Source: Amaurobius ferox
Lineage: Eukaryota; Arthropoda; Arachnida; Araneae; Amaurobiidae
Assembly (NCBI GenBank): GCA_951213105.1
Contig: OX578146.1
Location: forward strand, 107,256,197-107,320,196
Direction of reading: 5' to 3'
Length of the DNA stretch: 64,000 nucleotides
The notes below the pieces were generated by a model, which saw only the letters and a list, made by a program, of their open reading frames with translations, was not told the origin of the DNA and searched no databases. The position numbers and the translations under genes were made by a program. Below, piece by piece: positions 46,831 through 58,922 of this stretch (within the stretch, counting starts at the first letter, position 1; every line of letters starts with the position of its first letter).

Positions 46831-48676
46831 CTAGCCGCCTTTGGCGACCAGCCTGTTCGCAACCCTTGAAAATGCTGATCGTGGCAAATTCCAACCGTGG
46901 CAAACTCGTTGGCGCGACCTACCAGAAAGGTGTGAGGTAACTGGTTGGACGGCCAGGATGTGCCACCCAATTTAGACCGGAACCCAGTGGGGGAGGCATC
47001 CACAGGGAACGTACCCTCCTTCCCCTACCACCAACCTCTCGGAAAAACATACGTACCCATATGTTTAACGTGATCGTACTCCGCGTGAACATGGCTGCAG
47101 TTTTGGCAGTGGCGGGAATCGAATCCGGGCCTACCGAGTGAAATTCCCGCGCGCTAACCACTGGGGTACTTCGCCCTCCGCGACATTTTCCATAACTTTC
47201 TTTTTATTCACCGAATTTAGACCGGAACCCAGTGGGAGAGGCAGCCACGGGGACCTTACCCTCCTTCCCCAACCACCAACCTCTCGGAAGGACTTACAGA
47301 CCCACATGTTTACTCCGCGTGAACACGGCGGCAATTTTGGAAATCGAACCCGGGCCTGCCGCGTGCAATTCCCGCGCGCTAACCACTGGGCTACTTCGCC
47401 CTCCGCGACAATCTCCATAACTTTCTTTTTATTCACCCAATTTAGACCGTACCCTCCTTCCCCTACCACCAACCTCTCGGAAGGACTCACGAACCCACAT
47501 GTTTAACGTGATCGTACTCTGCGTGAACGTAGCGTAAGTTTTGGCAGTGGCGGGAATCGAACCCGGGCCTACTGAGTGAAATTCCCGCGCGCTAACCACT
47601 GGGCTGCCGCGCCCCCCGCGACAATCTCCATAACTTTCTATATATTCACCCAATTTAGACGGGAACCCAGTGGGGGAGGCATCCACAGGGGCCGTATCCT
47701 CCTTCCCCTACCACCAACCTCTCGGAAGAACTTACGGACCCACATATTTAACGTGATCGTATTCCACGTAAACACGGCGGCAGTTTTGGCAGTGGCGGGA
47801 ATCGAACCCGGGCCTACCGCTAACTTCCCGCGCGCTAATTTGCAATTTTAAATGACCATATGCTTAATTCCGTCATCCTTATTCCATTGTTTCATTGTTC
47901 CATCATTTAAAATATTCATAAAATTAAAATATCCATTTAAAAAAATCCAAAAGTTAAACTATACATTTAAAAAATCCATATCGTTCCATCATTTAAAATA
48001 TAAATATAATAATTTATATGGAGTAAATGAGCTATTCAGAACCGTGACGTCACCTCCACCTTGACGTCCCCACCCACCACCTTCCCTCCTTCTGCGGGGG
48101 AGAAACGCCGGTTAAGAAGCGGAACGCTGAGAAATTGAAATTCGGAAACTTTTAAAATCCCGATCCTGTGGGCAATACGGAATATTTCCTGACCAGATTG
48201 GACTTGTAAGAATGCCAGATGTTTGACCTTTCTAAAAATGTAAATTATGAGTCGAAATTATGAGTACTTTTTACTATGCGAGAATTTAAAAACCAAAAAT
48301 CGTTTTTTTGAGCCAAAAGTGACTTTTGTTTTAAAATCATAAAAAAATATTAGAATTTGTCCCTGAGATTTGAAATTGATATATTTTTACTCGAAATTCT
48401 CTGCTCTTTCCGATGGTGTGATTTGTTTTTTTCTACGATGTCTGGATCGTGGAGAAAAAAGAGCAAAAAGGTCAAAAAACGGTCGAAATCGCATAAAACA
48501 TTAAATAACAAAAAAAATAATTAAAATTTTCAAAATCGGTTTTCACGTGTCCCCTTCCCACCCCCCAGGGTCTCCGATTGCCAAATTTCATAGCTCTCCG
48601 ACGCGCGGTCGCGAAACGTATAGTGTATAAGACAGACAGACGCACAGACAGACATTGCCTTTTATTATATAGAAGA
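46831..48676 (-). mobile_element. Helitron family B, copy 3
   Basis: 3' end CTAG at 46831-46834. 5' end TCTTCTATATAATAAAAGG at 48676, preceded on the minus strand by A (complement of 48677). Only four SINE units are present (B boxes near 47114, 47340, 47555 and 47796). It is the most diverged of the three copies. CRE-like TGACGTCA at 48045-48052. Confidence 0.82.
46945..47840 (-). repeat. Tandem tRNA-SINE-derived array, 4 units
   Basis: Same unit type as in copies 1 and 2, with spacing of about 215-240 bp and individual indels; the unit near 47340 has a shortened body. Confidence 0.88.
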
Positions 48677-49186
48677 TACTTTTCATTTTTCAGTAAAAGC
48701 TTGTATAATATAAACCAAGGAGATAGATTTCCCATTTAAATCATGTTTCAAACAATTGATGTTTTCAGAAAGTGACTATTTAGTGCAAAAAATCTCCCCC
48801 CAAACTCTGAGATACAGTTTTAATTCACTTTCAAACGATTTTCAAGCTTTTCGTTTGGATAAACCACGGAGTTAGAGAGGAGAACTCCTAAGAAAAAGTT
48901 TCGTTTTTCATTAATATCTCGACAACCCCTGGTCTTAGATACTCGAAACTTGGGCTAAATTTATGGGGGGCTATTTAAAGGCTATCCACAAAATTTCATC
49001 AAATTCGATTCAGCCGTTCTCCCGTGATGATGAGACAAACGAAAATATCGTTTTTTACTAATATCTCGAGAACCACTGATTGTAGAAACTCCATATATGG
49101 ACTAAATTTTAAGTGGGACTATTTCCAGGCTACCCACAAAATTTCATCAAATTCGGTTCAGCCGTTCTCCCGTGATGATGGGACGA

Positions 49187-49235
<49 letters not shown>

Positions 49236-49257
49236 TTTTCATTTTTATTTATATAGA
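48677..49257 (-). mobile_element. Helitron family A, copy 2, 5' part
   Basis: Starts tacttttcatt, the exact continuation of 31552 judged by the uninterrupted copy 1 (atttctttatacttt at 29266-29279). It ends with TCTATATAAATAAAAATG at 49257, preceded on the minus strand by A. The (GACA)n tract is 49184-49233. Confidence 0.87.
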
Positions 49258-49283
49258 TTTCCTTCACATTTGTAATTTCTTTA

Positions 49284-49316
<33 letters not shown>

Positions 49317-49682
49317 TTTATTTATTCATTTTTTGTTATTTATTGAAAGGAGGTATATAGCTTTATCACACAACAGAATACATAAAACTAAACATTTCTG
49401 CCTGCGCGTAATCCACTTAATTAAAATTTTGAGAATCGAAAATTGCTTCAAATTTAAGCTTAAAAACGACGCTAATTTTATAAAGTTTTTAATTCTCCGT
49501 TAGAAGCGTTACAATAATTTTTATTCGATCGGGCATGGTCACTTTATTATAGACACATCTAACGCCATGAACCCTTCCTTACAAAATCATTGAGGTGTTT
49601 AAAGCCATTATCTTTGCCTGTGTATCTGTCTGTCTGTTAAGTTTTTCTTTCTTTCTGACAAACACTGTCCGATCTATCCCAA
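49258..49682. other. Unassigned sequence with ATT microsatellite
   Basis: ATT repeats at about 49285-49320. No gene is recognised. Confidence 0.5.
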
Positions 49683-49912
49683 AGTAAAAGGTATCTGCTT
49701 GGTCAGACAGGAAAGTGCCACCCAATTTAGACCGGAACCCAGTGTGGTGACACCCATAGGAACCGTACCCTCCTTCCCATACTTCAAATCTTTCAGATGG
49801 ACTTGGATATCCAGATTTCACTCGTATTCCGCGTAAACACGCGAATAGCTTGGGTAGCTCCTGGAATCTATCTCTTTTCCTTCGAGTTCCTTAACCACTG
49901 CGCTATTCCGCC
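49683..49912 (-). repeat. tRNA-derived SINE, minus strand
   Basis: The A box is degenerate (TAGCGCAGTGGTTAAG at 49905-49890). The B box is decayed. Body blocks GTTTACGCGGAATACG, GAAGGAGGGTACGGTTCC and CTGGGTTCCGGTC match the SINE family. A solo insertion outside the Helitrons. Confidence 0.8.
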
Positions 49913-50149
49913 ATATCTGTCATGCTTTGCGACGAAATTTGGTTATACATTTTACTCAATATCGCCAACTTAACGATTTTTGGGAAATGTCGTTAAGCTG
50001 GCGATCATTCAGTCTATCTGAAAATTAAATTTAATTTATTCGTTAATCTCTGTCGTTTCGTCTTTGAATATTTTAAACAACTTTACGCACCTCAACCCGA
50101 GTAGTTTAAAATGTAATAAAAATTTAAAAAATTTAGATCGCAATAAAAA

Positions 50150-50540
50150 TGTTCAACAACTTTTGTCTGGCCTCCATCTATGGAAACAATAATTCAGAGG
50201 AGCAGAACCACCCCCCACTTCTCAAAATCAGAAGCTCAGTCTTTGTTCACTGTCTAAAATATTCGGTAACTGACTTATTAAGTTAGATACTTTCCAATCT
50301 ACTTCGGCACGCTTTAATTAGCTCCCCTCCCAAAGAAAATAAACGGCTAGTTAGTCAGATTAAAGCCGTTAGCCGTTATTGCAATTTCTTGGTTCGGAAT
50401 ATGGCTCGTAAGCGGAAAGGGTAGGGGGGGGGGGGTGATAGATTGAAGAAGATTGGGCTGTGGAAGAGATTGCGACGCAAAAATGAGTTAACTCACGCAT
50501 CTATTTAAATGAGTATACGGATTCTAGGATGTGTGTCTTG
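50150..50540 (+). repeat. Interspersed repeat pair, copy 1
   Basis: Matches 53215-53600 in the same orientation. Shared: gttaactgacttat, agatacttcccaatctactt-like, attaaagccg and tttaaatga. Moderate divergence. No termini recognised. Confidence 0.65.
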
Positions 50541-50601
50541 ATGACCAGTGAGGGATACGAAAGTTAAAGCAAAATTAAGGAAGATATAATATATTTAATT
50601 A

Positions 50602-50740
50602 CTAGCAGCAAATACCCGTTCTTTGCACCGGTTGATTGGAGTTAGGAAATTATAAATCCTAGACATTTGACAAAAACCAGTATCAAATGTCGAAAGAAAT
50701 ATGATGGCATAATTTTTCTAATCTTTTAGTCCTTGATTAA
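50602..50740 (-). mobile_element. Helitron 3' end, minus strand (partial)
   Basis: Minus strand ends CCGGTGCAAAGAACGGG hairpin-like, then TATTTGCTGCTAG with CTAG at 50605-50602 and T next. Closely related to the family A 3' end. The body and 5' end could not be followed past the foldback element. Confidence 0.5.
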
Positions 50741-51536
50741 ATGCTTAAGGGTGAGTGTCAGTAAATCTTCTGCCCTATCCGCGCTTTGTTAACTTTCGCA
50801 GAACACATTTTTCGCCGAAATTCTGCTCAAACAGTTGTGAAATATTTTCTGAAAAATAAAATACAATGCTTAGTTTATATTAAAACTAAATTTATTAATC
50901 AATAAAATATAGAATATATTTTTTTTTATTTTAATCCAAAATATTTTTGGTGCTGCCATCTGTTGTCGTAATTTAATTCATACCGATTCTTTTAATTTTT
51001 TAATGAACATTTTTAAATGTCTTATTTCTTCTAATACGCTATTAAATACAACAACAGATCCTATATAATAATGCCACAATCACAGAAAGGTAATTGAACT
51101 TGGATTTGAAGACAAAGGAACTTGAAAACAAAGCTGCAGTCCTCAGTGATGTACATTCAGATCCCCTTATCAAATTTATAGAATAAGAAATTACCTTTCC
51201 GTGATTGTGGCATTATTATATATGATCTGTTGTTGTATTTAATACTGTATTAGAAGGAATAGATATTTAAAAATGTTCATTAAAAAATAAAAATAGTCGG
51301 TATGAATTAAATTACAACAGATGGCAGCACCAAAAATATTTTGAATTAAAATAAAAAATATTAAAATAAAATATAGTTTATTGAGTATTAAATTTATTTT
51401 TAATATAATCTAAGCATTGCATTTTATCTTTCAGAAAATATTTCGAAACTGTTTGATCAGAATTTTGGCGAAAAAAGTGTTCTGCGAAAGTTAACAAAGA
51501 GCGGAAGATTTACTGACGCTCACCCTTAAACATGCC
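50741..51536. repeat. Foldback element with ~350-bp arms
   Basis: The left arm 50741-51095 is the reverse complement of the right arm 51188-51536, with modest mismatches and small indels; the loop is 92 bp. Paired landmarks include ggtgctgccatctgttgt with acaacagatggcagcacc, and taatgccacaatca with tgattgtggcatta. No coding sequence. A transcript would fold into a long double strand. Confidence 0.92.
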
Positions 51537-52559
51537 TTCGATCTCTGCACGGCTACACGACGCTCGCTGCGTGGCCTAAATAAGCACACAGGGCGCATGC
51601 AATACGGTCTTTGATAGTTAAAGCTAAGAAGTATAGTCTTTAAAGCTAAATTCTAGCATAATTAGAAGCTAAGATATGATCAAATTAGTGAAATGACTGA
51701 AACAGACCAGTGGAGAGGACGAATGGGCATCTCTGCGTGATGTATAATAATCTGCGTGATGTAATAAAATAAGTATCAGGGAGAGAAAAAAAGAAAGAAA
51801 AATAGCAGGAAAAGCTGAATATTGGACTCCTTTTTAAAATTTCCACAGCAATGGTTATTCATATCCGATGCAATAGCGAGACCTATTCAAAAATGAACCA
51901 GGTATATGGGAAATGAAATCGCTTCCACCAACTCCTTATATAGACATTTCGTTTTTTTTTTTTATTATAATTATTTAATTTCTGGTCAGTCACACCAATC
52001 GAGCTGCCTGAGTACCAAATTGGAAGTTTCTACTCCTAAAAATAGGTAACATTACCCGGACATACTTAGATATAATTTTTCTCTTTTATATACACATATA
52101 GATTGCTTTCCAATAAAAATATTTGGAGCAATTGTCCCTTTGACTTCTTCACCTATATCAATCATATAGCTAAATGAGACAATCATATAGCTCATATATC
52201 AATCATATAGCTAAATGACTGACAAAGTGATAAATGTCGCTCATGCTGTTGAAAGGTAAAAACTGGAAACTTTGCATACACGTGAGACTTGACTTCAGTA
52301 GTGAGAAAAATAAAAATCTTTGGAATTTTATTCTAAAAATTTATAAATCTCGGAAATTTTGTTCCAATATGCTTTCAGTTATAATTCAAGAACGGATAGA
52401 TATATGCACAAAATTCGTTTTTATACCATCATGTGTAGAAAAATATATCCCAAATTTTCTTAATTAACGCTACTGGTGTATAATCAACCGTTCTTGAGAT
52501 ATTTTAATGTATAGTTATAGCGGATGATTATTTTTATTATATTTGAAGATTCAGCATTT
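51537..52559. other. Unassigned AT-rich sequence
   Basis: No gene is recognised. The short plus frame at 52234-52467 has no domain, but its flanks (gcacgtgggacttga-like, tttataaatctcg) resemble 59390-59490, suggesting an unclassified repeat shared by the two places. Confidence 0.4.
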
Positions 52560-52930
52560 TGATTCAATTTGCTTTAAATATCGAAATCGTCTGCTGTCCA
52601 TTCTCCGAATCAAACTTAAAAAAGTAATGTTATAATTATTTAATGATTCAATATATTCAGTTTTTGATTCCATTTGCTTCAAATATACAAATCGTCTGCT
52701 AACTATTCTCCTAATCAAAATTTTAAAAAAATGTTATAATTATTTGTTGATTTAATATATTTATACAGTTTATAATTCCATTTGCTTCAAATATCGAAGT
52801 CGTCTACTGGCTATTCTCCTAATCAAACTTTTAAAAAATAATGTTATAATTATTTGATGATTCAATATATCTATACAGTTTTTTTATTCCATTTGCTTCA
52901 AATCTCGAAATCGTCTGCTGACTATTCAGA
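52560..52930. repeat. About 108-bp tandem repeat, 3.4 copies
   Basis: Units begin ccatttgcttcaaatatcg and continue tcgtctgct, ctattctcctaatcaaa and atgttataattattt. Starts fall near 52566, 52672, 52779 and 52890. Confidence 0.88.
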
Positions 52931-53059
52931 TTAAAATATATAAAAACGTTGAAAATGAGGCAACATACAGTGATCGGATATGAAGTATTGTTTTACATAC
53001 TGCAATTTCCATACTAACATAACTATAAAATATGCGCCATTTTCTGGAAGAATAGAGAA

Positions 53060-53106
53060 AAATTTTCTGTTTCACTAAACAGTGGCAATCCTGGGCAACA
53101 GACTAG
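53060..53106 (+). mobile_element. Helitron 3' end, plus strand (partial)
   Basis: ggcaatcctgggcaacaga precedes CTAG (53103-53106) and T. Similar to the 3' end at 15629. The 5' boundary was not found. Confidence 0.4.
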
Positions 53107-53214
53107 TATTTTAATAGCATTCAATAAATATAAAGGCACAAGTATAAAATTACTTTATACGCGGATAATACGATTTGTCAATAATAAATTTTCGAAATTA
53201 TATAAATTAAAACA

Positions 53215-53600
53215 TCAAACAACGACCGCCTGCTGTGAAAACAACGAACCAAAAGAGACTAAAATCACCCAACCACTCTTTGAAATCGGCAATTCAATTT
53301 TCATAACTAACTCAAACATTCCGTTAACTGACTTATCAAGCTTAGATACTTCCCAATCTACTTCATCACGCTTTGATTAGTTTCCCCCCTTCCAGAAAAT
53401 GTACGGCCCAGCGACTAGTTAGTTTGATTAAAGCCGCTATTCTAATTTCTTAGCGCGAAATATGGCTTCTATGGAGGGGGAGGTATAGATAGATGGAAGC
53501 AGATTCGGTGTGTGGTAGTGGGGAGAGGGGAGGGACGCAAAAATAAATTAACTCATGCATTTATTTAAATGAAGTGTGTGTATATGCTGGGAGTGTGTGT
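53215..53600 (+). repeat. Interspersed repeat pair, copy 2
   Basis: Second copy of 50150-50540, about 3.06 kb downstream, same orientation. Confidence 0.65.
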
Positions 53601-54092
53601 CATGACCATGAATAGGATTGCATTGCAGTGTTTAGTAGAAAACAGAAAGGGGACAGAATTAAATATTCCGATTAATATTTATGAAATGTTGGCCCCTGAC
53701 TTCTGGAATTTAAATTTTTACATACACCTATTCTTAATAATTTCACGCTACTATTCTTTGTAAGTATCTTCAATCAAAATCTTTGATGGGCTCCTTCTCG
53801 GCTCTCTGACCACATAGAGAGCTAACATTTGGCACACAGTTTCATATCGAGGAAAATTTTCCCTATCAAATGTTCATGTTCTTACATTACGTCGTTACCT
53901 CATTTACGTAGGTTATGACTACCTTTTTGCCCACTTTGAAACTTACTGTCCAGTGTTTTTAGATGAAATGTTCTTCTAGTCAGTACGCGTCGATTTATAC
54001 TATATAATACCCACATAAGTTTGTACGTCAATTATGCAAAAAAATAAAAATAATAATAAGAAAATGAATGAGGGAGGTAAAACTAAAAAGTA
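53601..54092. other. Unassigned sequence
   Basis: No gene or repeat is recognised. Confidence 0.4.
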
Positions 54093-55015
54093 AAAAATCT
54101 GATGTAGGCAACACATGACTTTCCTTATATATTGTAATGAATTTACTACTTTCACAGTAAAAAAATAGGTTTTTCTTACAGTAGATACTAATATTCTTTC
54201 CAAGATATTGAATTTTCGACAATGAGTCGTCATTTTCATTGATTTAGCGCCATTTTTATCCATTTGGCGAGATTTTCGTTAATTTGGCAACATATCAAAA
54301 AGTCGCCAAGTTGGCGACATTCCGCCAAATTCGTCGCCAAAATTTCGCCAAGCGTTACGGACGAAGAAATAAGTTGTTCTTACAGCAGATAAATGACTAT
54401 TGGCGTTCAAATACAAAAGTATTACTCAAAGTATCTTTTTTCATGAATGGAACGAGCTAAATCCACGAGAGTGATGTCATCCAATTTATCGCATGGTATT
54501 ACATATGAAAAGTGAACATGTTTCTCAATAGGAAATATTTTTTTTTCATTTTATATGACTTTTTAATAATTTTTTTGAAAAATGTGCAATATCTCGAGAA
54601 CGGTTCATGTTAGCGTTCTAAAATTTATGTCAATCGTTTTCTAATGAAAAATTACATAAGAAATGTCTATTTGCGTAACTTTATTAGTGGTTTCGATTTT
54701 TTGACGATTTTTTCAAAATTTTATTCGAAAATTTAGGGGGGTTCTGAACATTCGATTACGTATAAAAACAATAGGTTTCCAGTGTTTACGGATTGTGATT
54801 TTTGTACCAAATTTGGTTCGAATCGGTCCATTCGTTCGTCAGTTATCGTCTCCACAGACTCACTGACACACACACACACACACACACAGACCTCACTTCA
54901 AAAATGTTTGATTCGTGATCAGGGATGCTTGAAACGTGCTCTCCCGTCGAAAACTCGATTTCGAATTTTCGACCCCGTCCCAATACTTTCCTTATACATT
55001 ATGTATATAAGGAAA
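54093..55015 (-). mobile_element. R1 element, minus orientation
   Basis: A ~920-bp unit. Plus-strand left end: aatctgatgtaggcaacaca then tgactttccttatat. Right end: the hairpin actttccttatacattatgt plus its complement tatataaggaaag. Both ends share ACTTTCCTTATA in inverted orientation, like a short TIR. The centre has the perfect palindrome GTCGCCAAGTTGGCGAC (54302-54318), and a (CA)n tract lies near the hairpin end. No protein; superfamily unknown to me. Confidence 0.8.
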
Positions 55016-55026
55016 GCAATTATGAG

Positions 55027-55830
55027 AAGAAAAAATCTGATGTGGGCAACACATGACTTTCCTTATATAATGTAATGAATTTACTACTTTTACAGTAAAA
55101 AAATAGGATTTTCTTGTAGTAGATACTAATATTCTTTCCAAGATATTGAATTTTCAACAATTAGTCGTCATTTTCATTGATTTAGCGTCATTTTTATCCA
55201 TTTGGCGAGATTTTCGTTAATTTGGCAACATTTAAAAAAAGTCGCCAAGTTGGCGACATTCCGCCAAATTCGTCGCCAAAATCTCGCCAAGCGTTATGTA
55301 CTAAGAAATAAGTTTTTCTTAAAGCAGATAAAAGACTATTGCCGTTCAAATACAGAAGTATTATTCAAAGTATCTTTTTTCAAGAATGGAACGAGTTAGA
55401 TCCACGAGAAGGATGTCACTCAATTTATCGCATGGTATTACATATGAAAAGTAAACATGTTTCTCAATAGGAAATATTTTTCTTTTTATTTTATATGACT
55501 TTTTGATAATTTTTTTAAAAAATGTACAATATCTCGAGAACGGTTCACGTTAGCGTTCTAAAATTCATGTCAATCGTTTTCTAATGAAAAATTACATAAG
55601 AAATGTCTATTTGCGTAACTTTATTAGTGGTTTTAATTTTTTGACGATTTTTTCAAAATTTCATTCGAAAATTTAGGGGGGTTCTGAACATTCGATTGCG
55701 TATAAAAACAATAGGCTTCCAGTGTGTACGGATTGTGATTTTTGTACCAAATTTGGCTCGAATCGTTCCATTCGTTCGTCAGTTATCGTCTCCACAGACT
55801 CACTGACACACACACACACATACACACATA

Positions 55831-55868
<38 letters not shown>

Positions 55869-55996
55869 TCACTTCAAAAATGCTTGATTCGTGATCAGGG
55901 ATGCTTGAAACGTGCTCTCCCGTCGAAAACTCGAATTCGAAATTTCGACCCCGTCACAATACTTTCCTTATACATTATGTATATAAGGAAAGTAAC
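55027..55996 (-). mobile_element. R1 element, minus orientation, second tandem copy
   Basis: Direct-orientation neighbour of the preceding copy, 11 bp away and closely similar, with a longer (CA)n tract. Palindrome at 55241-55257. Confidence 0.8.
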
Positions 55997-56132
55997 AAAG
56001 ATGCCCCTATTCCTATGAAAGCGAGAACATCATATATCTCTAGCAAATGGATCAATTAGAAAATTAGAGATATAACAGTTAAAATTTAAAACTACTCGAG
56101 TAGGAGGGGGGGGGGGAGGCTCCCAATTTTTA

Positions 56133-57063
56133 CTTTCCTTATATACATAATGTATAAGGAAAGTATTGTGACGGGGTCGAAAATTCGAATTCGAGTTTTC
56201 GACGGGAGAGCACTTTTCAAGCATCCCTGATCACGAATCAAACACTTTTGAAGTGATGTCTGTGTGAAAGTATGTGTGTGTGTGTATGTGTGTGTGTCAG
56301 TGAGTCTGTGGAGACGATAACTGACGAACGAATGGACCGATTCGAACGAAATTTGGTACAAAAATCACTACGCTGGAAGCCTATTGTTTTTATACGCTAT
56401 CGAATGTTCAAAACCCCCCTAAATTTTCGAGTGAAATTTTGAAAAAATCGTCAAAAAATCAAAACCGCGAATAAAATTACGCAAATAGACATTTCTTATG
56501 TAATTTTTCATTAGAAAACGATTGACATAAATTTTAGAACGCTAATATGAACCGTTCTCGAGATATTGCACATTTTTCAAAAAAATTATCAAACAGTTAT
56601 ATAAAATAAAAAAAAATATTTCCTATTGAGAAACATATTCACTTTTCATATGTAATACCATGCGCTGAATTGGGTGACATCATTCTCGTGGATCTAGCTC
56701 GTTCCATTCATGAAAAAAGATACTTTGAGTAATACTTTTGTATTTGAACGCCAATACTCATTTATCTGCTGTAAGAATAACTTTTTTCTCCGTCCATAAC
56801 GCTTGGCGAGATTTTGGCGACGAATTTGGCGGAATGTCGCCAACTTGGCGACATTTTAAATTGTTGCCAAATTAACAAAAATCTCACCAAATGGATAAAA
56901 ATGACGCTAAATCAATGAAAATGACGACTCATTGAAGAAAATTCAATATCTTGAAAAGAATATAAGTATCTACTATAAGAATAACATTTTTTCAAACTGT
57001 AAAAGTAGTAAATTCATTGCATTATATAAGGAAAGTCATGTGTTGCCCACATCAGATTTTTTT
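56133..57063 (+). mobile_element. R1 element, plus orientation
   Basis: Inverted relative to the two preceding copies: hairpin end first (actttccttatatacataat, 56141 on), then GT tract, palindrome GTCGCCAACTTGGCGAC (56836-56852), ending atgtgttgcccacatcagat. Confidence 0.8.
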
Positions 57064-58621
57064 ATTTTTGAAGGAGGGGAAAATATGAAACATTCATAAA
57101 AAGGAAATAAAATATAGAGGGGGCGTGATAAATATTTATAAGGGCATTTGACACACAATTTGTATGGATGGCCCTGAATAAAATAATCCTGTTGATTTCC
57201 ATTAGAATGCCCTTTCATTTAACTAAGGAGAGAGTCAAATATTTTAAACAAACAATGTTTTAATGTTTAATTTTTTATCAGAAAACAAATAACACTCATT
57301 TTAGGATATAAACATCAACGAGATATTGCATTTCGAATTTTTGTAAAGAAGTTACATTTTCACTGCGAAACTTTTGGAACCTCAGCAAATGTGAATTATG
57401 AGAAAGTTGAGCAGAATCTGCAGGTATTTTAAAAAGCTAAATCAGTAACTAACTTGTAATCGGGTTTACAAACTCGTTTTATGTCTCTGATACAAAAGCC
57501 TTATTTAGTTATTTTTATTTATTTTAACTCTATTCTTTTTAAGAGAATTTCGCGTCCTTTGAGCCAGATTAGCATCGTTATTCTAATTACGCTACTCTAA
57601 ATCTAGCTTAGCTGGATGAGGAGTTTAACGAGCGTTAGAACAAGATAAGGCGGCTTTGAAAAATGGCGCTCATGCAATTATTCAAATTAGGTTCTGTCGT
57701 GTATTTTCGGGGAGACAACACTTAGATGAAAGTAAATATTAATAACATGAGAAAAGTCTTAGATGAAAGTAAATATTAATAGCATGAGAAATTCATACTT
57801 CTACAGTAAGATAACTGTGAAGTTGCATCTGCTGAATAACAAGCCAAAGAAATGAACAGGGAATTGCACAATTGGTAATTGGTTTATAATCTCTCTAAAC
57901 AGGTTTCACGGTTGTTGTAGCTTATTACAAAGAATTTCCAAAATTATATCACTTATTTTCTTTACAATTATATTTATTACATTCAATTTATTAATTTCAT
58001 TAAACGGTAATACAATTTTATATTGAAAGTATACATCTTACTAAAAAAAATATGTCTGTCGGTTTGTTTGTTCGTTTGCCTGTCTGGGTTGCGAAACGGA
58101 AATTTTAAGCTCGCAAAGAGAAGCTGAAATAATCACTTGACTCGTAAAACCCTCAAAATAAGCCTTGATATTAAAATGAATGGAATGATAATTACATTGA
58201 ATTAGATTAATTTTTTTTTTAAAAATAAAGAGAGATTCTATATCATAAAGGATTTTTTTCTTCTTTACAGCAATATTAAAAACTTATTACAGAAATACAT
58301 ACCGGATAATATTAAAACAGTAACTTACTTGAAACAGTAAAGAAGTTATACATGAGTGGAAATAATTCGTATAGTACTCACCTAAAGAAAACAAATAAAA
58401 AAGAAAAATATTAAAACCCACAAAATTAAAAGATGCAATATGTTTTCAAGTGCCTCATACTGAGTAATTTTATATTATAAAAATATGCACCAAAAGTAAA
58501 AAAAAATATATATATATACATATATGTATATCTTTATGCATAATGATGAATGTTTGTTCAAGGATACAATTTTACACATTGGATAGTAAAGTTTGTACAC
58601 AAAAGAATAGATAATCTATAT
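57064..58621. other. Unassigned sequence with a short tandem duplication
   Basis: Positions 57724-57790 contain a ~36-bp unit (cttagatgaaagtaaatatt...) twice. A string tgtctgtcggtttgtttgtt at about 58053 resembles Helitron 5' regions, but no end could be defined. No gene is recognised. Confidence 0.4.
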
Positions 58622-58836
58622 CAGTGGTGCGCGTTCCGCCCCCCTTGGTGCGCCTGGGGCAACGTCCTAAGACGGCGAAATGGTTCACGATTACGGTCGA
58701 ATATAGGGCGAATGACGAAAAGTCTAGTGCCTGGCCATTGGGGGGGGGGGGGGATTCTTATACTACGATGTTTAGTTTATCTAACTTTTCATTTCTGAAC
58801 TATCCTAATTACTTTTGTATGCTTCGCATTAAAGAA

Positions 58837-58922
<86 letters not shown>

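Noticed and set aside
54782..56361. Open frames of 60-98 codons in R1 copies containing poly-His/Thr stretches
   Set aside because: The repeats are translated (CA)n tracts, and the frames are not conserved between R1 copies.
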